From assembly GCF_030265065.1 (NCBI RefSeq), contig NC_080414.1, positions 19,075,501 to 19,139,500 on the forward strand: a stretch of DNA of 64,000 nt, in the 5' to 3' direction. Source of the DNA: Corythoichthys intestinalis. Taxonomy: Eukaryota > Chordata > Actinopteri > Syngnathiformes > Syngnathidae. Made by a program: the position numbers and the translations under genes. Under the pieces are notes generated by a model. It saw only the letters and a list, made by a program, of their open reading frames with translations. It was not told the origin of the DNA and ran no database searches. Below are positions 1-11,539 of this stretch, piece after piece (position 1 is the first letter of the stretch; the number at the start of each line of letters is the position of its first letter).

Positions 1-774
1 ACCCCCGTTTACAGATTTCACGCAACCGCTTTTGTTTCAACCCAGGCATAAAACGGTAATTACATTTATCATTCGAAATGTCATTTTTAGCTTAGAATCA
101 TTACTTGATGTCTAATATTTCATTAAAAAACTTTTTAAAAAATTATTCACTAACATATTTTAAACAAATTACATCCCAATGAAAAAATGGTGTCTGTAAA
201 TAAGTCACGGGTATCTACCTCATATGTATCGCTTAATTGTATTTTTTTGTTGTTACTGTCGCATTTTCCCCGACATGATAAATGATAATCGATCCAAATA
301 CAGAAACATTGAAAAAAATAAAATTAAATTTAAAAAACGTTTAAAAGGGTAAATATATGAAAATCTCTACCACTCATTGATGTATATGATTTTTGCATCG
401 CGACCCTTGTTATATTACCGTGTTTCACCCATAAAATAAAATAAAATAAATTCGGCTGGGGCCGTTCACAGCTGTCTTGACACTCAGTGATACATTCTAC
501 ATGGAGTTTTTTGATCAAAACAAGCTAAGTACGCGATAATATCTTGTTAAAATCATGGCGTCTTTAATTATGCTCTCTCATGCTATACATCCAGTTAAGG
601 TTTTGCTGTTTAAAAAAAAAAAAAACTCCCATTCAAATTTCTTATTCCCCCAGAAAATTGAGATTTTAAGCTTTCCAAGGATGTATCACACATGCATATC
701 GGACACTTCTAAAATTTGGCCAAATTGGGGGTCTCAGAGCGGAACTTCAAGTCACCTGAGTGTTTTCCACCATA
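1..774 (-). mobile_element. ~1 kb unclassified TIR element, copy A (cut by window edge)
   Basis: Its right end (inverted TGGCGGAAAACAC-type terminus, seen here as GTGTTTTCCACCATA) lies near 774; its other end is outside the window. Internal sequence matches three further copies at 27497-28507, 31654-32611 and 43624-44653, including the block around the word CAATTTGG and the CTGTAAACGGGG-like block near the far end. No transposase reading frame is visible in any copy, so it looks non-autonomous. Superfamily not recognised. Confidence 0.7.
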
Positions 775-927
775 TACAGTATATATAAATATATATATAT
801 ATATACACACACTCACTGGCCACTTTATTAGTTACACCTGTCCAACTGCTCGTTAACACTTAATTTCTAATCAGCCAATCACATGGCGGGACCTCAGTGC
901 ATTTAGGCATGTAGACATGGTTTAAGA

Positions 928-1162
928 CAGGGGTGGGCAAACTATTCCACAAAGAGCCGCAGTGGGTGCGGGTTTTTGTTGCAACCCATTAAGAGGACAC
1001 ATTTTCACCAATCTGCTGTTTTACAAGTGCAATCAGTCGATTGCAGTCAGGTGCTTCTTATTTCTGCTGAAACCTCATTGGTTATACTATAGCTGTGCTG
1101 GGTCAGTTGGAACAAAAACCAGGACCCTCTGCGGCCCTCGAGGACCGGTTTGCCCACCCCTG
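928..1162. mobile_element. hAT-like MITE nested in the Tc1-like element
   Basis: Starts CAGGGGTGGGCAAAC and ends GTTTGCCCACCCCTG, an inverted pair, and is flanked on both sides by the identical 8 bp GTTTAAGA (920-927 and 1163-1170), the target duplication expected of hAT elements. It is 235 bp with no coding capacity. A second, longer copy lies at 13474-14314. Confidence 0.9.
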
Positions 1163-1201
1163 GTTTAAGACAATCTCCTGCAGTTCAAACCGAGCATTAG
1201 T

Positions 1202-2188
1202 ATGGGGAAGAAAGGTGATTTGAGTGACTTTGAACGTGGCATGGTTGTTGGTGCCAGAAGGGGTGGTCTGAGTATTTCAGAAACTGCTGATCTACTGGGA
1301 TTTTCACACACAACCATCTCTAGGGTTTACAGAGAATGGTCCGAAAAAGAAAAAATATCCAGTGAGCGGCAGTTCTGTGGGCGGAAATGCCTTGTTGATG
1401 CCAGAGGTCAGAGAAGAATGGCCAGACTGGTTCGAGCTGATAGAAAGGCAACAGTGACTCAAATAACCATCCGTTACAACCAAGGTAGGCAGAAGAGCAT
1501 CTCTGAACGCACAGTACGTCGAACTTTCAGTCAGATGGGCTACAGCAGCAGAAGACCACACCGGGTGCCACTCCTTTCGGCTAAGAACAGGAAACTGAGG
1601 CTACAATTTGCACAAGCTCATCGAAATTGGACAATAGAAGATTGGAAAAATGTTGCCTGGTCTGATGAGTCTCGATTTCTGTTGCGACATTCGGATTGTA
1701 TGGTCAGAATTTGGCGTCAACAACTTGAAACCATGGATCCATCCTGCCTTGATTCAACGGTTCAGGCTGGTGGTGGTGGTGTAATGGTGTGGGGGATATT
1801 TTCTTGGCACTCTTTGGGCCCCTTGTTACTAATTGAGCATCGTTGGAACGCCACAGCCTACCTGAGTATTGTTGCTGTTTCAGCAGGTTAATGTGCCACG
1901 TCAAAAAGCTGGAATCATCTGAGACTGGTTGCTTGAACATGACAATGAGTTCACAGTACTCAAATGGCCTCCACAGTCACCAGATCTCAATCCAATAGAG
2001 CATCTTTGGGATGTGGTGGAATGGGAGAGTCGCATCATGGATGTGCAGCTGACAAATCTGCACCGTGTGATGCCATCATGTCAATATGGACCAAACTCTC
2101 TGAGGAATGCTTCCAGCATCTTGTTGAATCTATGCCACAAAGAATTGAGGCAGTTCTGAAGGCAAAAGGGGGTCCAACCCGTTACTAG
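1202..2188 (+). pseudogene. decayed Tc1-like transposase
   Basis: A DDE transposase of the Tc1 group. The first frame (1202-1891, 229 codons) has the N-terminal helix-turn-helix region (GLSISETADLLGFSHTTISR) and the first catalytic aspartate in WSDES. The second aspartate (EHDNE) and the glutamate (SPDLNPIEHLW) follow only in another frame from about 1929, and the C-terminus (ending KGGPTRY) in a third frame to 2188. At least two frameshifts therefore separate the catalytic residues, and the gene cannot make an active enzyme. The 3' stop is at 2186-2188, about 30 bp before the inverted repeat, as is usual in the family. Confidence 0.85.
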
Positions 2189-2220
2189 CATGGTGTACCT
2201 AATAAAGTCGCCGGTGAGTG

Positions 2221-3638
2221 TATAATGTACTAGTGTATATCAGAACTCGGGTTAGCTTCTGGTTGGTGAATGAAACTATCAATGAACAAAAACTGCTGGA
2301 AGATGACACCTTACAACAAAACAGACCCAAATTCCATGTCATTCACTGAGGAAAGTCATTTTCACCTGATTTAAAAAGGGAAAAAAGGCAAAAGCAAGTG
2401 GTTTCAACAAAGTACTCTCTATTGGGAATGTGAATGAAAGAGAAACATGAAGTTCAAGCTTCAAAAATTAAAAGCAAAACAGTCCAAAACCGTTATTTGG
2501 TTATAAAACTTGAGTACAACCAGCTAAGTGCTCTATTTGGAATGGGCACCAAAATAAACAGGAAGTTCAAGCCTTTCAAAATTAAAGCTAAACAGTCCAA
2601 CACAAAATCCTGTTTTCAAGAATTTGTGGCTCCAAGTACAACCTGCATGGGATTTGGAACAAGAAGGCTAACAGGAATTTCAAGCCTTTCAAAATAAAGG
2701 TCGAAAGTATTTCATTTACCAAGTTACCTCCAGTTCTAATTTACAAAACACAAAGCTGAAGCTTTACAAAATAAAGCTTGTGAAAATAACATGCCTAAAC
2801 AACACAGGAAGATGAAACTTCAAAAATGAATAAAAAGACCCCATTTTCCTCAACATTTTGCTTAATATATTAACTTCAGGAGCTGTTGTAACGTATTGCG
2901 TTGCCGATGTGGCCGCCTCATTTAACAGCACTTAGCAGCAGCGACAAACAAGAGGCGTCGCGCTCTTGCCATGTTTGTCGGCCATTAGCCTTGCTCTATG
3001 TACACCGCGTGTTAGGCCCCATTAAGTAAGCGCTCTCGTGGGTAGACGATTAAGATGGAACTCAATTACTGACTCGCCGTGTGTCAACTGTGGTCACTTT
3101 CACGCTGTCGAGCTTTCTGCCATCCCCTCACACAAATGCGGTTCCCCTTCAACTCTGTTACTACATCACAAGATGGAAAACTGCATGTACCAGAACGTTT
3201 TGTGGTCTGCAAAACTCAATTACAGCAGCTATTTTTGATCTGTTTTGATGCCACTTTCTTGCCAGGTGTGACAATAAAGCACTCACTATCATAATGGGGC
3301 TCTCACACATGCAATAAAAGAGCGATTGGACACCGATTGGCGGTGTTCATATTTAAACATCCTTTTAAAGAGGAAGGAAACAGTTGAAAAGGACGATATC
3401 TTCCACGTGGATAACGGGGATTTATGAAGCGGATGACATAAGTGATGCCTTGCCGCTATTTTTTATGAGGAAAACTGTTAAAGCCACATCCATACACGAA
3501 TATTAATCTATAAAAAGTACGACCAAGTTAAGCAAGGGGGTGGGAGTGCAATTTTAACCATCTGTTTCTCCTATAAAAAAAAAAAAAAATCCTGACACAC
3601 AAAATGGTGGTTGCCATCCACATCTTCACGTAAAAAAT
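2221..3638. other. non-coding stretch with a diverged ~110 bp tandem repeat
   Basis: From about 2445 to 2790 the words AAGTTCAAGCCTTTCAAAAT and AAACAGTCCAA recur at roughly 2449, 2563 and 2671, with a weaker copy near 2748; the first three are spaced about 110 bp apart. The remainder (2871-3638) holds no reading frame or repeat that I recognise. It includes one AATAAA-like site near 3270. Confidence 0.5.
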
Positions 3639-4652
3639 TAGTGTTGCACCGAGACAATTTTTCAGCTTACAACACTGATTCTGCTATGCGTTCAATAAAC
3701 CGCATTGGAACTTTAGCTTAGCTTATGTGCTAATCACTTAGGCTAGCAGAGGACACAAGCTTGCTAGGCTGCTTTTTCAAGATGTCCCTCCTGACGAAGC
3801 TAAAAATTTTTTAGACACTATTATAATATCAGTGTTCATAAAACTTCAAATCTTGGCTGATAATAATGTTTAATACATAGATCAATTTACCATTTAAAGT
3901 GTAAACTCATAAATCGAAAATATGACTGCTAAATGAGCACAATCAAAAACCCCTTATTTGACCTCTTTTTTAATAATTGGCAGTAGTCCTGCAACGATTA
4001 ATCGATTACTCGAGTATTTGATTAGGAAAAAAAAGATTCGAATTAAATTTTGTTGCTTCGAATATTCGTTTAAAGTGGCGTTGTAATGGTTTGTTTTGAA
4101 AGTGTTTGCATTTAGTTGTATTGATTTGGGTGGATACACTGCCCCCCTGTTAAGACCAACATTAGCTAACTTTTTGTTTGAGCCGGTTTTTTAATGCATT
4201 CGTAGTTTAGTTTATAGGTATATTTGGACGTTTTATTTTTTTGTGGGAATACGTGTCTGGACCATTTGTTAAGAGCATTGTAAAAAAAAAAAAGTTAGCA
4301 TAATATAGTATTTAAGCTAGCAGACTTTAGCCAATTGTTCTTTTGTTGTACATAGATCATTTATTATGTTTTTATACTGTTTGAGGCTCAGCTCAATTAA
4401 TTATGTTCCTTATCCGATTACTCCATTATTCGAACTACCTACTTCATCGATTAATCGACTACTAAAATAATCGATAGCTGCAGCCCTAATTGGTAGCCAT
4501 CTTGGGAATCAGCCCAGTGGTTCGAAATTAAATCCCGAAGACTACATATTGTGCAGCATCGGTGCTTTATTAATTAGTACCAGCCAATACCTGCATTTCA
4601 ATGCCATATCGGGGCTCATTCCGATACTAGCATCAGTATCGGTGCAACACTA
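3639..4652. mobile_element. hAT-like MITE (TAGTGTTGCACCGA ends)
   Basis: Ends TAGTGTTGCACCGA and TCGGTGCAACACTA are perfect inverted repeats. Flanks (TAAAAAAT / GCAAAATG) match only partly as an 8 bp target duplication. A second hAT-like element is nested inside at 3984-4488. No transposase frame is visible. Confidence 0.7.
3984..4488. mobile_element. hAT-like MITE (TAGTCCTGCAACGATTAATC ends), nested
   Basis: Inverted ends TAGTCCTGCAACG... and ...GATAGCTGCAGCCCTA are flanked by ATTGGCAG (3976-3983) and ATTGGTAG (4489-4496), a 7-of-8 target duplication. A related copy lies at 36657-37090 and shares the interior words GGTTTGTTTTGAAAGTGTTT and TGATTTGGGTGGATACACTG. Confidence 0.8.
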
Positions 4653-4840
4653 GCAAAATGGCTCCTGTGTTGTTTCAAAACTACTTCTTTGACTGTTTCA
4701 AGGTGGAATGGAGCTATGATGGTTTGTCTGGTGACCAATCCAGGTTGTATCTTCCTTCTCCGTCAAAGTCAGCTGTGATAGGCTCCAGCTCACCCATGAC
4801 CCTGATGACGAAGTACAAAAAAAAGATTCAAATATATCCT

Positions 4841-5933
4841 TCATTTTGCCGACTTGGATTTCCGTCTGTCTTTCTCCGCCGCTTTGTCCCTCTCGCCTTT
4901 GCTTCCGCGACTCCTCTCCCGCTCGCGGTCCCGCTTCTTGGTTTCGCTACTGTAGCCGTTCTCACGGTGACGTTTATATCCGCCGTCCCGTCTGTTGGGG
5001 GGCGACCGGCTGCGGCTTCTCCGCCTGGGGGAATCCCGCCTCGTGGTGTGAGACACGTGTCCAGATTTGGGCTCCCCGGGACGCCGCTGAAGTTCCGTAG
5101 AGCGAAGTGTATTGAGGAGGAAGCGCTTGTTGGTGCCTCGCAAAGGACATTTTAACCTGAAGAGCAAGGAAAAACATGTTTAATTTGAAGTACCGTAATT
5201 TTCTTACTATAAACCGTTATGTTTGAATCCTGCGGCTTGTAGTCCAGTGCGGCTTCTTTGTTGACTTATTTCGATTAATAGGTAACACTTCATTTGAAAG
5301 TGGCGTCATAAGACTGTAACAAGACAGTCATAATTTTGACATGACACTATTATAGGCATTACTAAATGCTTATGACGGATGACATTAAGTATCATCCGGC
5401 AAAGTATGTCACCAACACTCGATCTATGTCCAGCTCGGATGTTTAATATCTTTTCAAAAGTGTGATTATTTGCCAGATAACATTAAATGATATCTGTTAT
5501 AAGCATTCACTAATGCTCATGACAGTGTCATGTCATAATTTTGATTGTTGAAGTGTTACCAAGTACCATAACTAGCAATTAATGAAACAACTGGAACAGT
5601 AGCTGAAGAAATAATGAGCACTGAACATGAATTTTGATTGTTATTTTCATATGTAGCTTGGGCTGCAGCTATCGAACATTTCAGTAATCGAGTAATCGAC
5701 TGAAAATTCTATCGGTTAATCAAGTAATCGGATAAAACATTTTTAGGTGAAGAGCAATTATAAATAGACATGAGAAAACAAAACATTTCATCTAATATTG
5801 AACCATTCTCAGTCAATCAGTGTATTTATTTTCGATGTACATTGTTGAAAACAGCCAACAATCGCATCTCAGATGTAACTAGAATTTAAAAAAAAGACTA
5901 ATTCACTGCTTTCACTCAAAAAACTTTTAGATC

Positions 5934-6015
<82 letters not shown>

Positions 6016-6925
6016 GGCTGTCAAACGATTAAAATTTTTAATCGAGTTGATTACAGCTTAAAAATTAATGAATCGCAATTAATCGCAATTCAAACCATCT
6101 ATAAAATATGCCATATTTTTCTGTAAATTATATATATATTCTGTAAAATAAATTGTTGGAATGGAAAGATATGACAAGATGGATATATACCGTGGGGAGA
6201 ACAAGTATTTGATACACTGCCAATGGGAAAACCCACTGGCAGTGTATCAAATACTTGTTCTCCCCACTGTACATTCAACATAAGGTACATAAGGACTGTA
6301 TTGGGCATTTCACTCTACTGTCATTTAAATCTGTCTATGCTGTCCTCACTCCGAAGCGTCTACTTTCTCCAAAGCTAGACAGCTAGTGAACGACGCCTTA
6401 ATAATCAGACTTCTCCCTTTTATCTTTCATCTGATTTATTAATAAAATAGCCTCAAACCATTGTCCTCTTTAGACCGTCATAAAACTACAACAACAAAAA
6501 AGTACACAAGCATTGCATTAGCAACAACGTTATCTGAGCACGCTATACAGGTTCACTAAACATAAACAAAAAGCGTCTCATACAAAAAATAGAACATTTC
6601 GCTTACTAACATAATATGTACATTCTTTACAACAACCATACTTACAGACAAATCTTGTCCAAGAATCATATAAGCACAACATTACAACGTAGGCGTCAGC
6701 CCGAGACGTCGTGCAGCCATATTGAACTGGCAAGAAAAAAAATAAACCATGTCGCAAAGCGACCACAAGAGGTTGCTGTTAGACAGCACAAAAAGCCTGC
6801 TGTAAAATTTACCAAAAGGCAGAATACTGTCTGAGAGGGACATGTGCGTTAATTGCGTTAAATATTTTAACGTGATTAATTAAAAAAATTAATTACTGCG
6901 CGTTAACGCGATAATTTTGACAGCC

Positions 6926-7005
<80 letters not shown>

Positions 7006-9646
7006 TAAATATATATTTCTTACCTAAAAATGCCAATACGCTTGATAACACACATCACTTAAAAGTTAGGTTTTTCCCACGTGTTTCAATTGAATTTCTA
7101 TTTGTGTCAAGCTATTATTAAGTTCTAGTTTTAAGTTAGTCTAAACTGTAAGTCCTGATAGGATTTTGAGTTTTTGCGGTGTTCAAAATAAATGTATGAT
7201 ACCTGCTGTTTTGGAGTACATCAGGGACCAGTGCTACTTGTTTATCCAGTAATGACTACTGAGCTAAAATTGACAGTTAGCATTATTAAGTTTTTATTTT
7301 ACACCCTGATCACTCTACAGCGCTATGTTTTTACGGATTAAATAAAGCTTGTGTGTAAGACATGTTAGCCACGCATCGACAGTGGTCATAATTAATAGAA
7401 ACCTAGCCCTCCGCAGGGCTAACGTTACATGAGCGAGTGACAGTAACGTTAATCTTATTTGTTAGCGCTTAGAAGTTTACTGCTTTAAGATGGCGGCTGT
7501 TTACTAACGCAGCTGACTCTGTCATTTCGCATCTAGTTCAACATACATGTGAGCTCTATGAGACGCATCAGACGCTACAATGTCCGCGTCGTTTGTAGCG
7601 GTTGTTGGCTGCAGTAAGTTCTTTTTGTTTTTTTTTATTGCTTCTTCCTCTACGCACGTGACATCAGCAGTGTTGTTAATAACGGCGATACAATATAACG
7701 GCGTTACTAACGGCGTTATTTTTTTCAGTAGTGAGTAATCTAATTAATTACTTTTCTCATCTTGGCAACGCCGTTACCATTACTGAGGCGGGAAAGGCGT
7801 GCGTTACTATGCGTTACTAAGTTGGTTGGATAAAAAAAGTCAGAGAGACGGACTCACGGAGACGAGAGAGCAGAGCAGGAGTGGGGAAGACGCCGTTGCA
7901 AACGCGATGCTAGGTGGCTCCAATAATACCTGACTGTAGCCTACAAACTACGCCCACATGATACGGTAGATATCACATATTATAGAACTAGATGCAAATG
8001 TTAGACACGGCTGCATGCATTAGTAAACAGCCGCCATCTTAAAGCAGTAGACCTCTCAGGAAGGCTCTGTTGTAGAGATCCTTCCTAGCGAACCTACTTT
8101 TTTTTTTTTTTTTTTTTTTAATCTAAAATGGTCCTAAATCGGCAAAATCTTGACTTAAATCTATCTTTAAATGATGAAACAGTTTTAAAACTTACACATG
8201 TTGAAAGTAGACAGAAGGGAACTAATGCAATAGCGGGAGCAATTTTAACAACTTTAACGGTTGATTCACAACTTTAAATGACTTCCACACATAGCAAAGG
8301 TTACTATCTAGTTATCGCAATACCCTTGTGTGTAGTTAAGTGGAGGGTAAAGAATTGGGCTAGGGCCAATTGTCCCAAAAACTCTTTAAACATCACATTG
8401 TGTGACTTTTTTTTTTTTTTTGAGAAAAAAAAAAACAAAACATGAAAATTATCACTAGTTACTTTGCCAAGTACCTAATTACTCTTAAATTCAGGTAACT
8501 GAGTTACTAACGCAATTACTTTTTGGGAGAAGTAATTTGTAACTGTAATTCATTATTTTTTAAAGTAAAATTAACAACACTGGACATCAGCGCATTAAAA
8601 GTAGTCCGGGCAAAACGTGATGCTTAGAGCTGTCAAAATTAAACGATTACTCGAGGTGAATAAAATTACTCCGATCAGTTTTTAAACTCGAGTTACTCGA
8701 GTTGCTCGAGTATTCGTTTCAGCGCTATATGTGGCTCTGCAATGCATGCTAGGAGGCATGTTGGACAACAACAGTGTTGCCAGCAGGTGGCAGCAGAGGT
8801 TGTCATACTGATGGCCAAATGAAGCTTCTTGAAGCAATGAAGCTTTGCAGCCAATTGGTTCAAAGCTTCATGGGGATTCATTTGGTCTTATGACAGTCGT
8901 ATGATGCCGCTGTCAAATAATGTATTACCGGTTAAAATCGTTAGGTGTAAATATGTATTAAGACAGTGAGGACAGCTGCGGCTTATCTATGAATAAATAC
9001 CGTTTTCGTGTCAAATTTGGTGGGTGGCGGTTTATAGTCAAATGCGACTTATAGTGCGAAAATTACAGTATATTCAAACGCAGGGTTCCTGTGCTGCATG
9101 GGAGAATATATCTAAAGATTCACAGCAGGAACGCCTCGATTTGATCACGTCATTTTTAGTTGATCGTAAACGGGTAAAAAAAAAAAAAAGAAAAAAAAAA
9201 GCATCAACTCATTGGCTGCCGTTGACAGCAATAGACGTCCAATCAAATTTGAACGGGAGGATGGCCACCCAGGTAAATAAAAGCTGATTAGCATTAATTG
9301 ATTAATTAATTATTAACAAAGTGATAGTGACGTCATATCTAGCAGACTCACCATCCCGCAGGGCCCATCGTCTCGGCTCTCACCCGAGCCCTGTCAGTCT
9401 CCCTCAGGAGCTCCTCTACAGCACGTCTGCATCAAACACAAATGAGTCAAATGGAAAGAAAACTGGAAAGATGACAGGTTTTTAATTCGAGATGATACGT
9501 TGATTCATCCATAATGACAGACAGTTAATGTCCCCGTTTAACCTGAGAAAGGGAGTTTGTTAGCGGCTAAGAGCTAATTGCTACAATGACAATAAAGTAC
9601 GGTAACTACATGTGTACCTTTCTAATTCCCTCTCCTCTTCTGTCAT
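4841..9646 (-). CDS. polr1d: POLR1D short isoform with RS-rich tail (three coding exons)
   Basis: Coding exons, in transcript order: 9646-9618, 9426-9352 and 5156-4841 (29+75+316 nt; 139 aa). The protein opens MTEEERELER, continues RRAVEELLRETDRARVRAET then MGPAGW, and the third exon opens WLKCPLRGTNKRFLLNTLRS. This matches, from memory, the alternative human POLR1D product that shares exon 1 with the RNA polymerase I/III subunit AC19 but contains no AC19 domain. The C-terminal half is an arginine/serine and lysine/glutamate tract (residues about 60-139), stronger in RS character than in human. Junctions are standard: GTACAC and GTGAGT donors, CAG acceptors, phase consistent throughout. The AC19 core exons (HTLGNSLRYM-like) are not visible in the window. 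The second intron is nearly filled by nested transposons. The neighbour lnx2 is divergently transcribed. Confidence 0.85.
5281..5560. mobile_element. MITE with GGTAACACTTCA inverted ends
   Basis: GGTAACACTTCA at the left and TGAAGTGTTACC at the right are exact inverted repeats. Subterminal words (GTCATAATTTTGA, ATGACA, GCATTACTAAATGC) are also mirrored between the two halves, making it a foldback. No coding capacity. Confidence 0.7.
5657..5760. mobile_element. hAT-like MITE fragment (GGGCTGCAGCTATCGA end)
   Basis: Resembles the terminus of the elements at 3984-4488 and 36657-37090 (GGCTGCAGCTATCGAACATT, then GTAATCGAGTAATCGA). No matching opposite end was found nearby, so it is listed as a fragment. 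A similar palindromic ACTCGAG-rich fragment lies at 8628-8720. Confidence 0.5.
5937..6012. repeat. (TA)n microsatellite
   Basis: About 37 uninterrupted TA units directly abutting the left end of the TAGGGCTGTCAAA element. Confidence 0.95.
6013..6928. mobile_element. hAT-like MITE (TAGGGCTGTCAAA ends)
   Basis: Left end TAGGGCTGTCAAACGATTAA, right end AATTTTGACAGCCCTA. Another full copy lies at 44728-45567 and a disrupted one in reverse at about 13562-14173. The element sits inside a (TA)n tract, which hides its target duplication. It carries a later 80 bp foldback insertion (6190-6269) absent from the copy at 44.7 kb. The reading frames in it (for example 6616-6834) are shared by both copies but match no protein I recognise. 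Confidence 0.8.
6190..6269. mobile_element. 80 bp Tc1-like foldback hairpin
   Basis: Starts CCGTGGGGAGAACAAGTATT after TA and ends AATACTTGTTCTCCCCACTG before TA. The two halves pair along their whole length around a loop of about four A. The ends match the termini of the Tc1-like element at 52592-54187. The copy of the host element at 44.7 kb lacks it and shows the single-TA empty site. Confidence 0.85.
6929..7003. repeat. (TA)n followed by (GA)n microsatellite
   Basis: About 23 TA units and then about 14 GA units, directly after the right end of the TAGGGCTGTCAAA element. Confidence 0.9.
7668..8582. mobile_element. hAT-like element (CAGTGTTGTTAAT ends)
   Basis: Ends CAGTGTTGTTAAT and ATTAACAACACTG are exact inverted repeats, flanked by GACATCAG on both sides (7660-7667 and 8583-8590). 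It is 915 bp with no transposase visible. It contains poly-T/poly-A tracts and an inverted copy (8020-8049) of a 30 bp block also present just outside it (7478-7507) that includes AAGATGGCGG. Confidence 0.9.
9200..9265. repeat. dispersed CTCATTGGCTGCCGTTGACA repeat
   Basis: CTCATTGGCTGCCGTTGACA followed by AATAGACGTCCAATC. Diverged versions recur near 12640-12740, 23660-23800 and 56025-56140, two of them in the opposite orientation. Class not determined. Confidence 0.55.
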
Positions 9647-9960
9647 TATTACGCGGTCGATTTCAGGACAATTGTTATCAACTCCCTTGGAATGACGATT
9701 TAAATCTTTAATGAACGAAGAGACTGCTTGTTTACGGCGGTGGGGTCCTAACAGTGAGGACCTGACGGTGGTCAAGTAGATGCCTGACGGATAATTCATG
9801 TCACATTTGGACAAGTGGCAAAACTACTTCCCCCACGCTTGATACAACTCCTTGACTAAAAGTATATTCTGAAATACACATATTTTTAAAAAAAAAAATC
9901 TTGTAAATTATAGAATGTACAATTCTCAGTTTTATAACTTCACTGAAGCTGTATGATAAC

Positions 9961-11160
9961 CAGTGTTGTCACAGATTACTTGAAAAAGTAATTTAATTAC
10001 TGTTTACAGATTACGCATAAAAAAAGTAATCGTTACTTTACTGATTACTTCATTATCAAAGTAACTAAGTTACTTTAAAAGTAATGTATCAGTTACTTTT
10101 TAACATTTTTTTAAAAGAATGAGAACAGAAAAAATCTCATTGCATGGAATTGATTTACCGATAATTGAATTTAAAGTGGGAGATCAGAATTTCTGACATA
10201 AGGATTAATCTTTGAGTTACCGAAGGTTTAATTAGTCGATGGAGTTGATAGTAGCTTAGCCATTTCGGAGCCCTGAAACTAACAAATAACTGATAAACTG
10301 CATGGAATTTGTTGAAATCAACTCCACCGACTGATTAAGCCGACGCCAACTCGAAGATTAAACCTAATGTCAAAAGTTCTGAACTTCGGGTTAGGGTTTA
10401 GGGTTAAAAGCATATCAGTGCCAATGTAAAATATTGCAAATTGAGTGCACAATAATCAACTACACACATATGAATTGCACAGTGCAATAAACACAAAGAT
10501 GGGGGCGGGCACGGATGCGCGTGCACAACCCGGAAGTACGTCGTACAGTGTACGGTGTACACATAGGCGGTCAATTTGGCCACATAACTTGGCGGCAGCC
10601 AAGCACTTTACACTCAATCGGACTCACAACAAATCCCAAAGATGCAAAACGAATACGTCACCTCACGGCATGAATGTGCAACACGAATATCATGTAAACA
10701 ATGCTTGCCAACTTGAAGCGATGACTGCCAGTCGTTGCAACGAAAGCTACAAAACGGCCGCGCATGTAGGGGGTCCAAACTATCGCTGATACCCTCATGC
10801 ATGAAGGAAAAGTACTCACATTCATTCGTGGATGTACACAGATCAACATTCCCTCGCACATCTCAACACACAGCTCGAATGTGCAGCCGCGTGTGACTCG
10901 AGACCAAAACAGGAAGTAGTTAGAGTGGTTACCATGGAAACACGTACCGGGGACGTCTCGAGCATTTTTCTATTCAAAATGCTTTTCGTACATGACTACA
11001 ATATTGTTCATTCTACATACATTATGTGGCAATAACAAAATAGTAACGCAGACACTAAGGAAACTGATCGGATTACTGGTTTAGAAAAATGAACGTGTTA
11101 AATTACTCGTTCCAGAAAAAAGTAATCAGATTACAGTAACGCGTTACTGGCAACACACTG
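9961..11160. mobile_element. hAT-like element (CAGTGTTGTCAC / GGCAACACACTG ends)
   Basis: 1200 bp, flanked by a perfect 8 bp duplication ATGATAAC (9953-9960 and 11161-11168). Ends are inverted (CAGTGTTGTCAC against GGCAACACACTG) and rich in GTAATTACTTT-like words. The internal reading frames around 10445-10860 overlap each other on both strands and match nothing I know. It lies between the divergent polr1d and lnx2 promoters. Confidence 0.9.
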
Positions 11161-11539
11161 ATGATAACTCATGACATAAATATGTTCCAAAAGCTTCACT
11201 AGCAGTTTGAACTAACAAAAATTAGCAAATGAAGAGTGAAAAACACCTCGATAAATCATTATTGGAAACAGAGGTTAACCAAATTGCCTGTCTCGATGTA
11301 ATGCCATTAAAATATTTTAATTCTGATTTTCTATTCTTAAAGTACTTCATTACTTCCCTGTGCCCACCACTGCAGTGTGTTGTATTTACTATTACAGTGT
11401 TTGAGACAATTGCTTTAAATTTAAAAATGTATTTTTTTAAAAATCATATTTTTCATTGTGCCTCCACCCCACAAAGTTATCCACACAACTGTTTCCACTA
11501 CTTTGCATTGTTTTGTTTTGTTTTAGATCTACGCAGGCA

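Larger units (their letters stand above)
806..2220 (+). mobile_element. Tc1-like transposon (CACTCACTGGCCAC ends), degenerate
   Basis: Left end CACTCACTGGCCACTTTATT and right end ATAAAGTCGCCGGTGAGTG are inverted copies of each other and are bounded by TA, the Tc1/mariner target. A short (TA)n tract precedes the left end, so the exact left base is uncertain by a few positions. A decayed transposase gene fills the right two thirds. A hAT-like MITE sits inside (928-1162), so this element is older than that insertion. Confidence 0.85.
5193..9068. mobile_element. TIR element (CCGTAATTTTC ends), heavily nested
   Basis: The left end after TA (5191-5192) reads CCGTAATTTTCTTACTATAA; the right end before TA (9069-9070) reads TTATAGTGCGAAAATTACAG. 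These are imperfect inverted repeats of the same general type as the elements at 49751-50634 and 60972-61441. Most of the interior is later insertions (5281-5560, 6013-6928, 7668-8582). It may instead be two separate ends; the pairing is an inference. Confidence 0.5.

Noticed and set aside
4658-5155. 165-codon plus-strand frame over polr1d exon 3
   Set aside because: Antisense of the RS/RE-rich tail; the reverse strand has matching splice sites and homology.
10445-10860. Overlapping frames of 67-114 codons
   Set aside because: They lie inside a hAT-like non-autonomous element, on both strands, without motifs.
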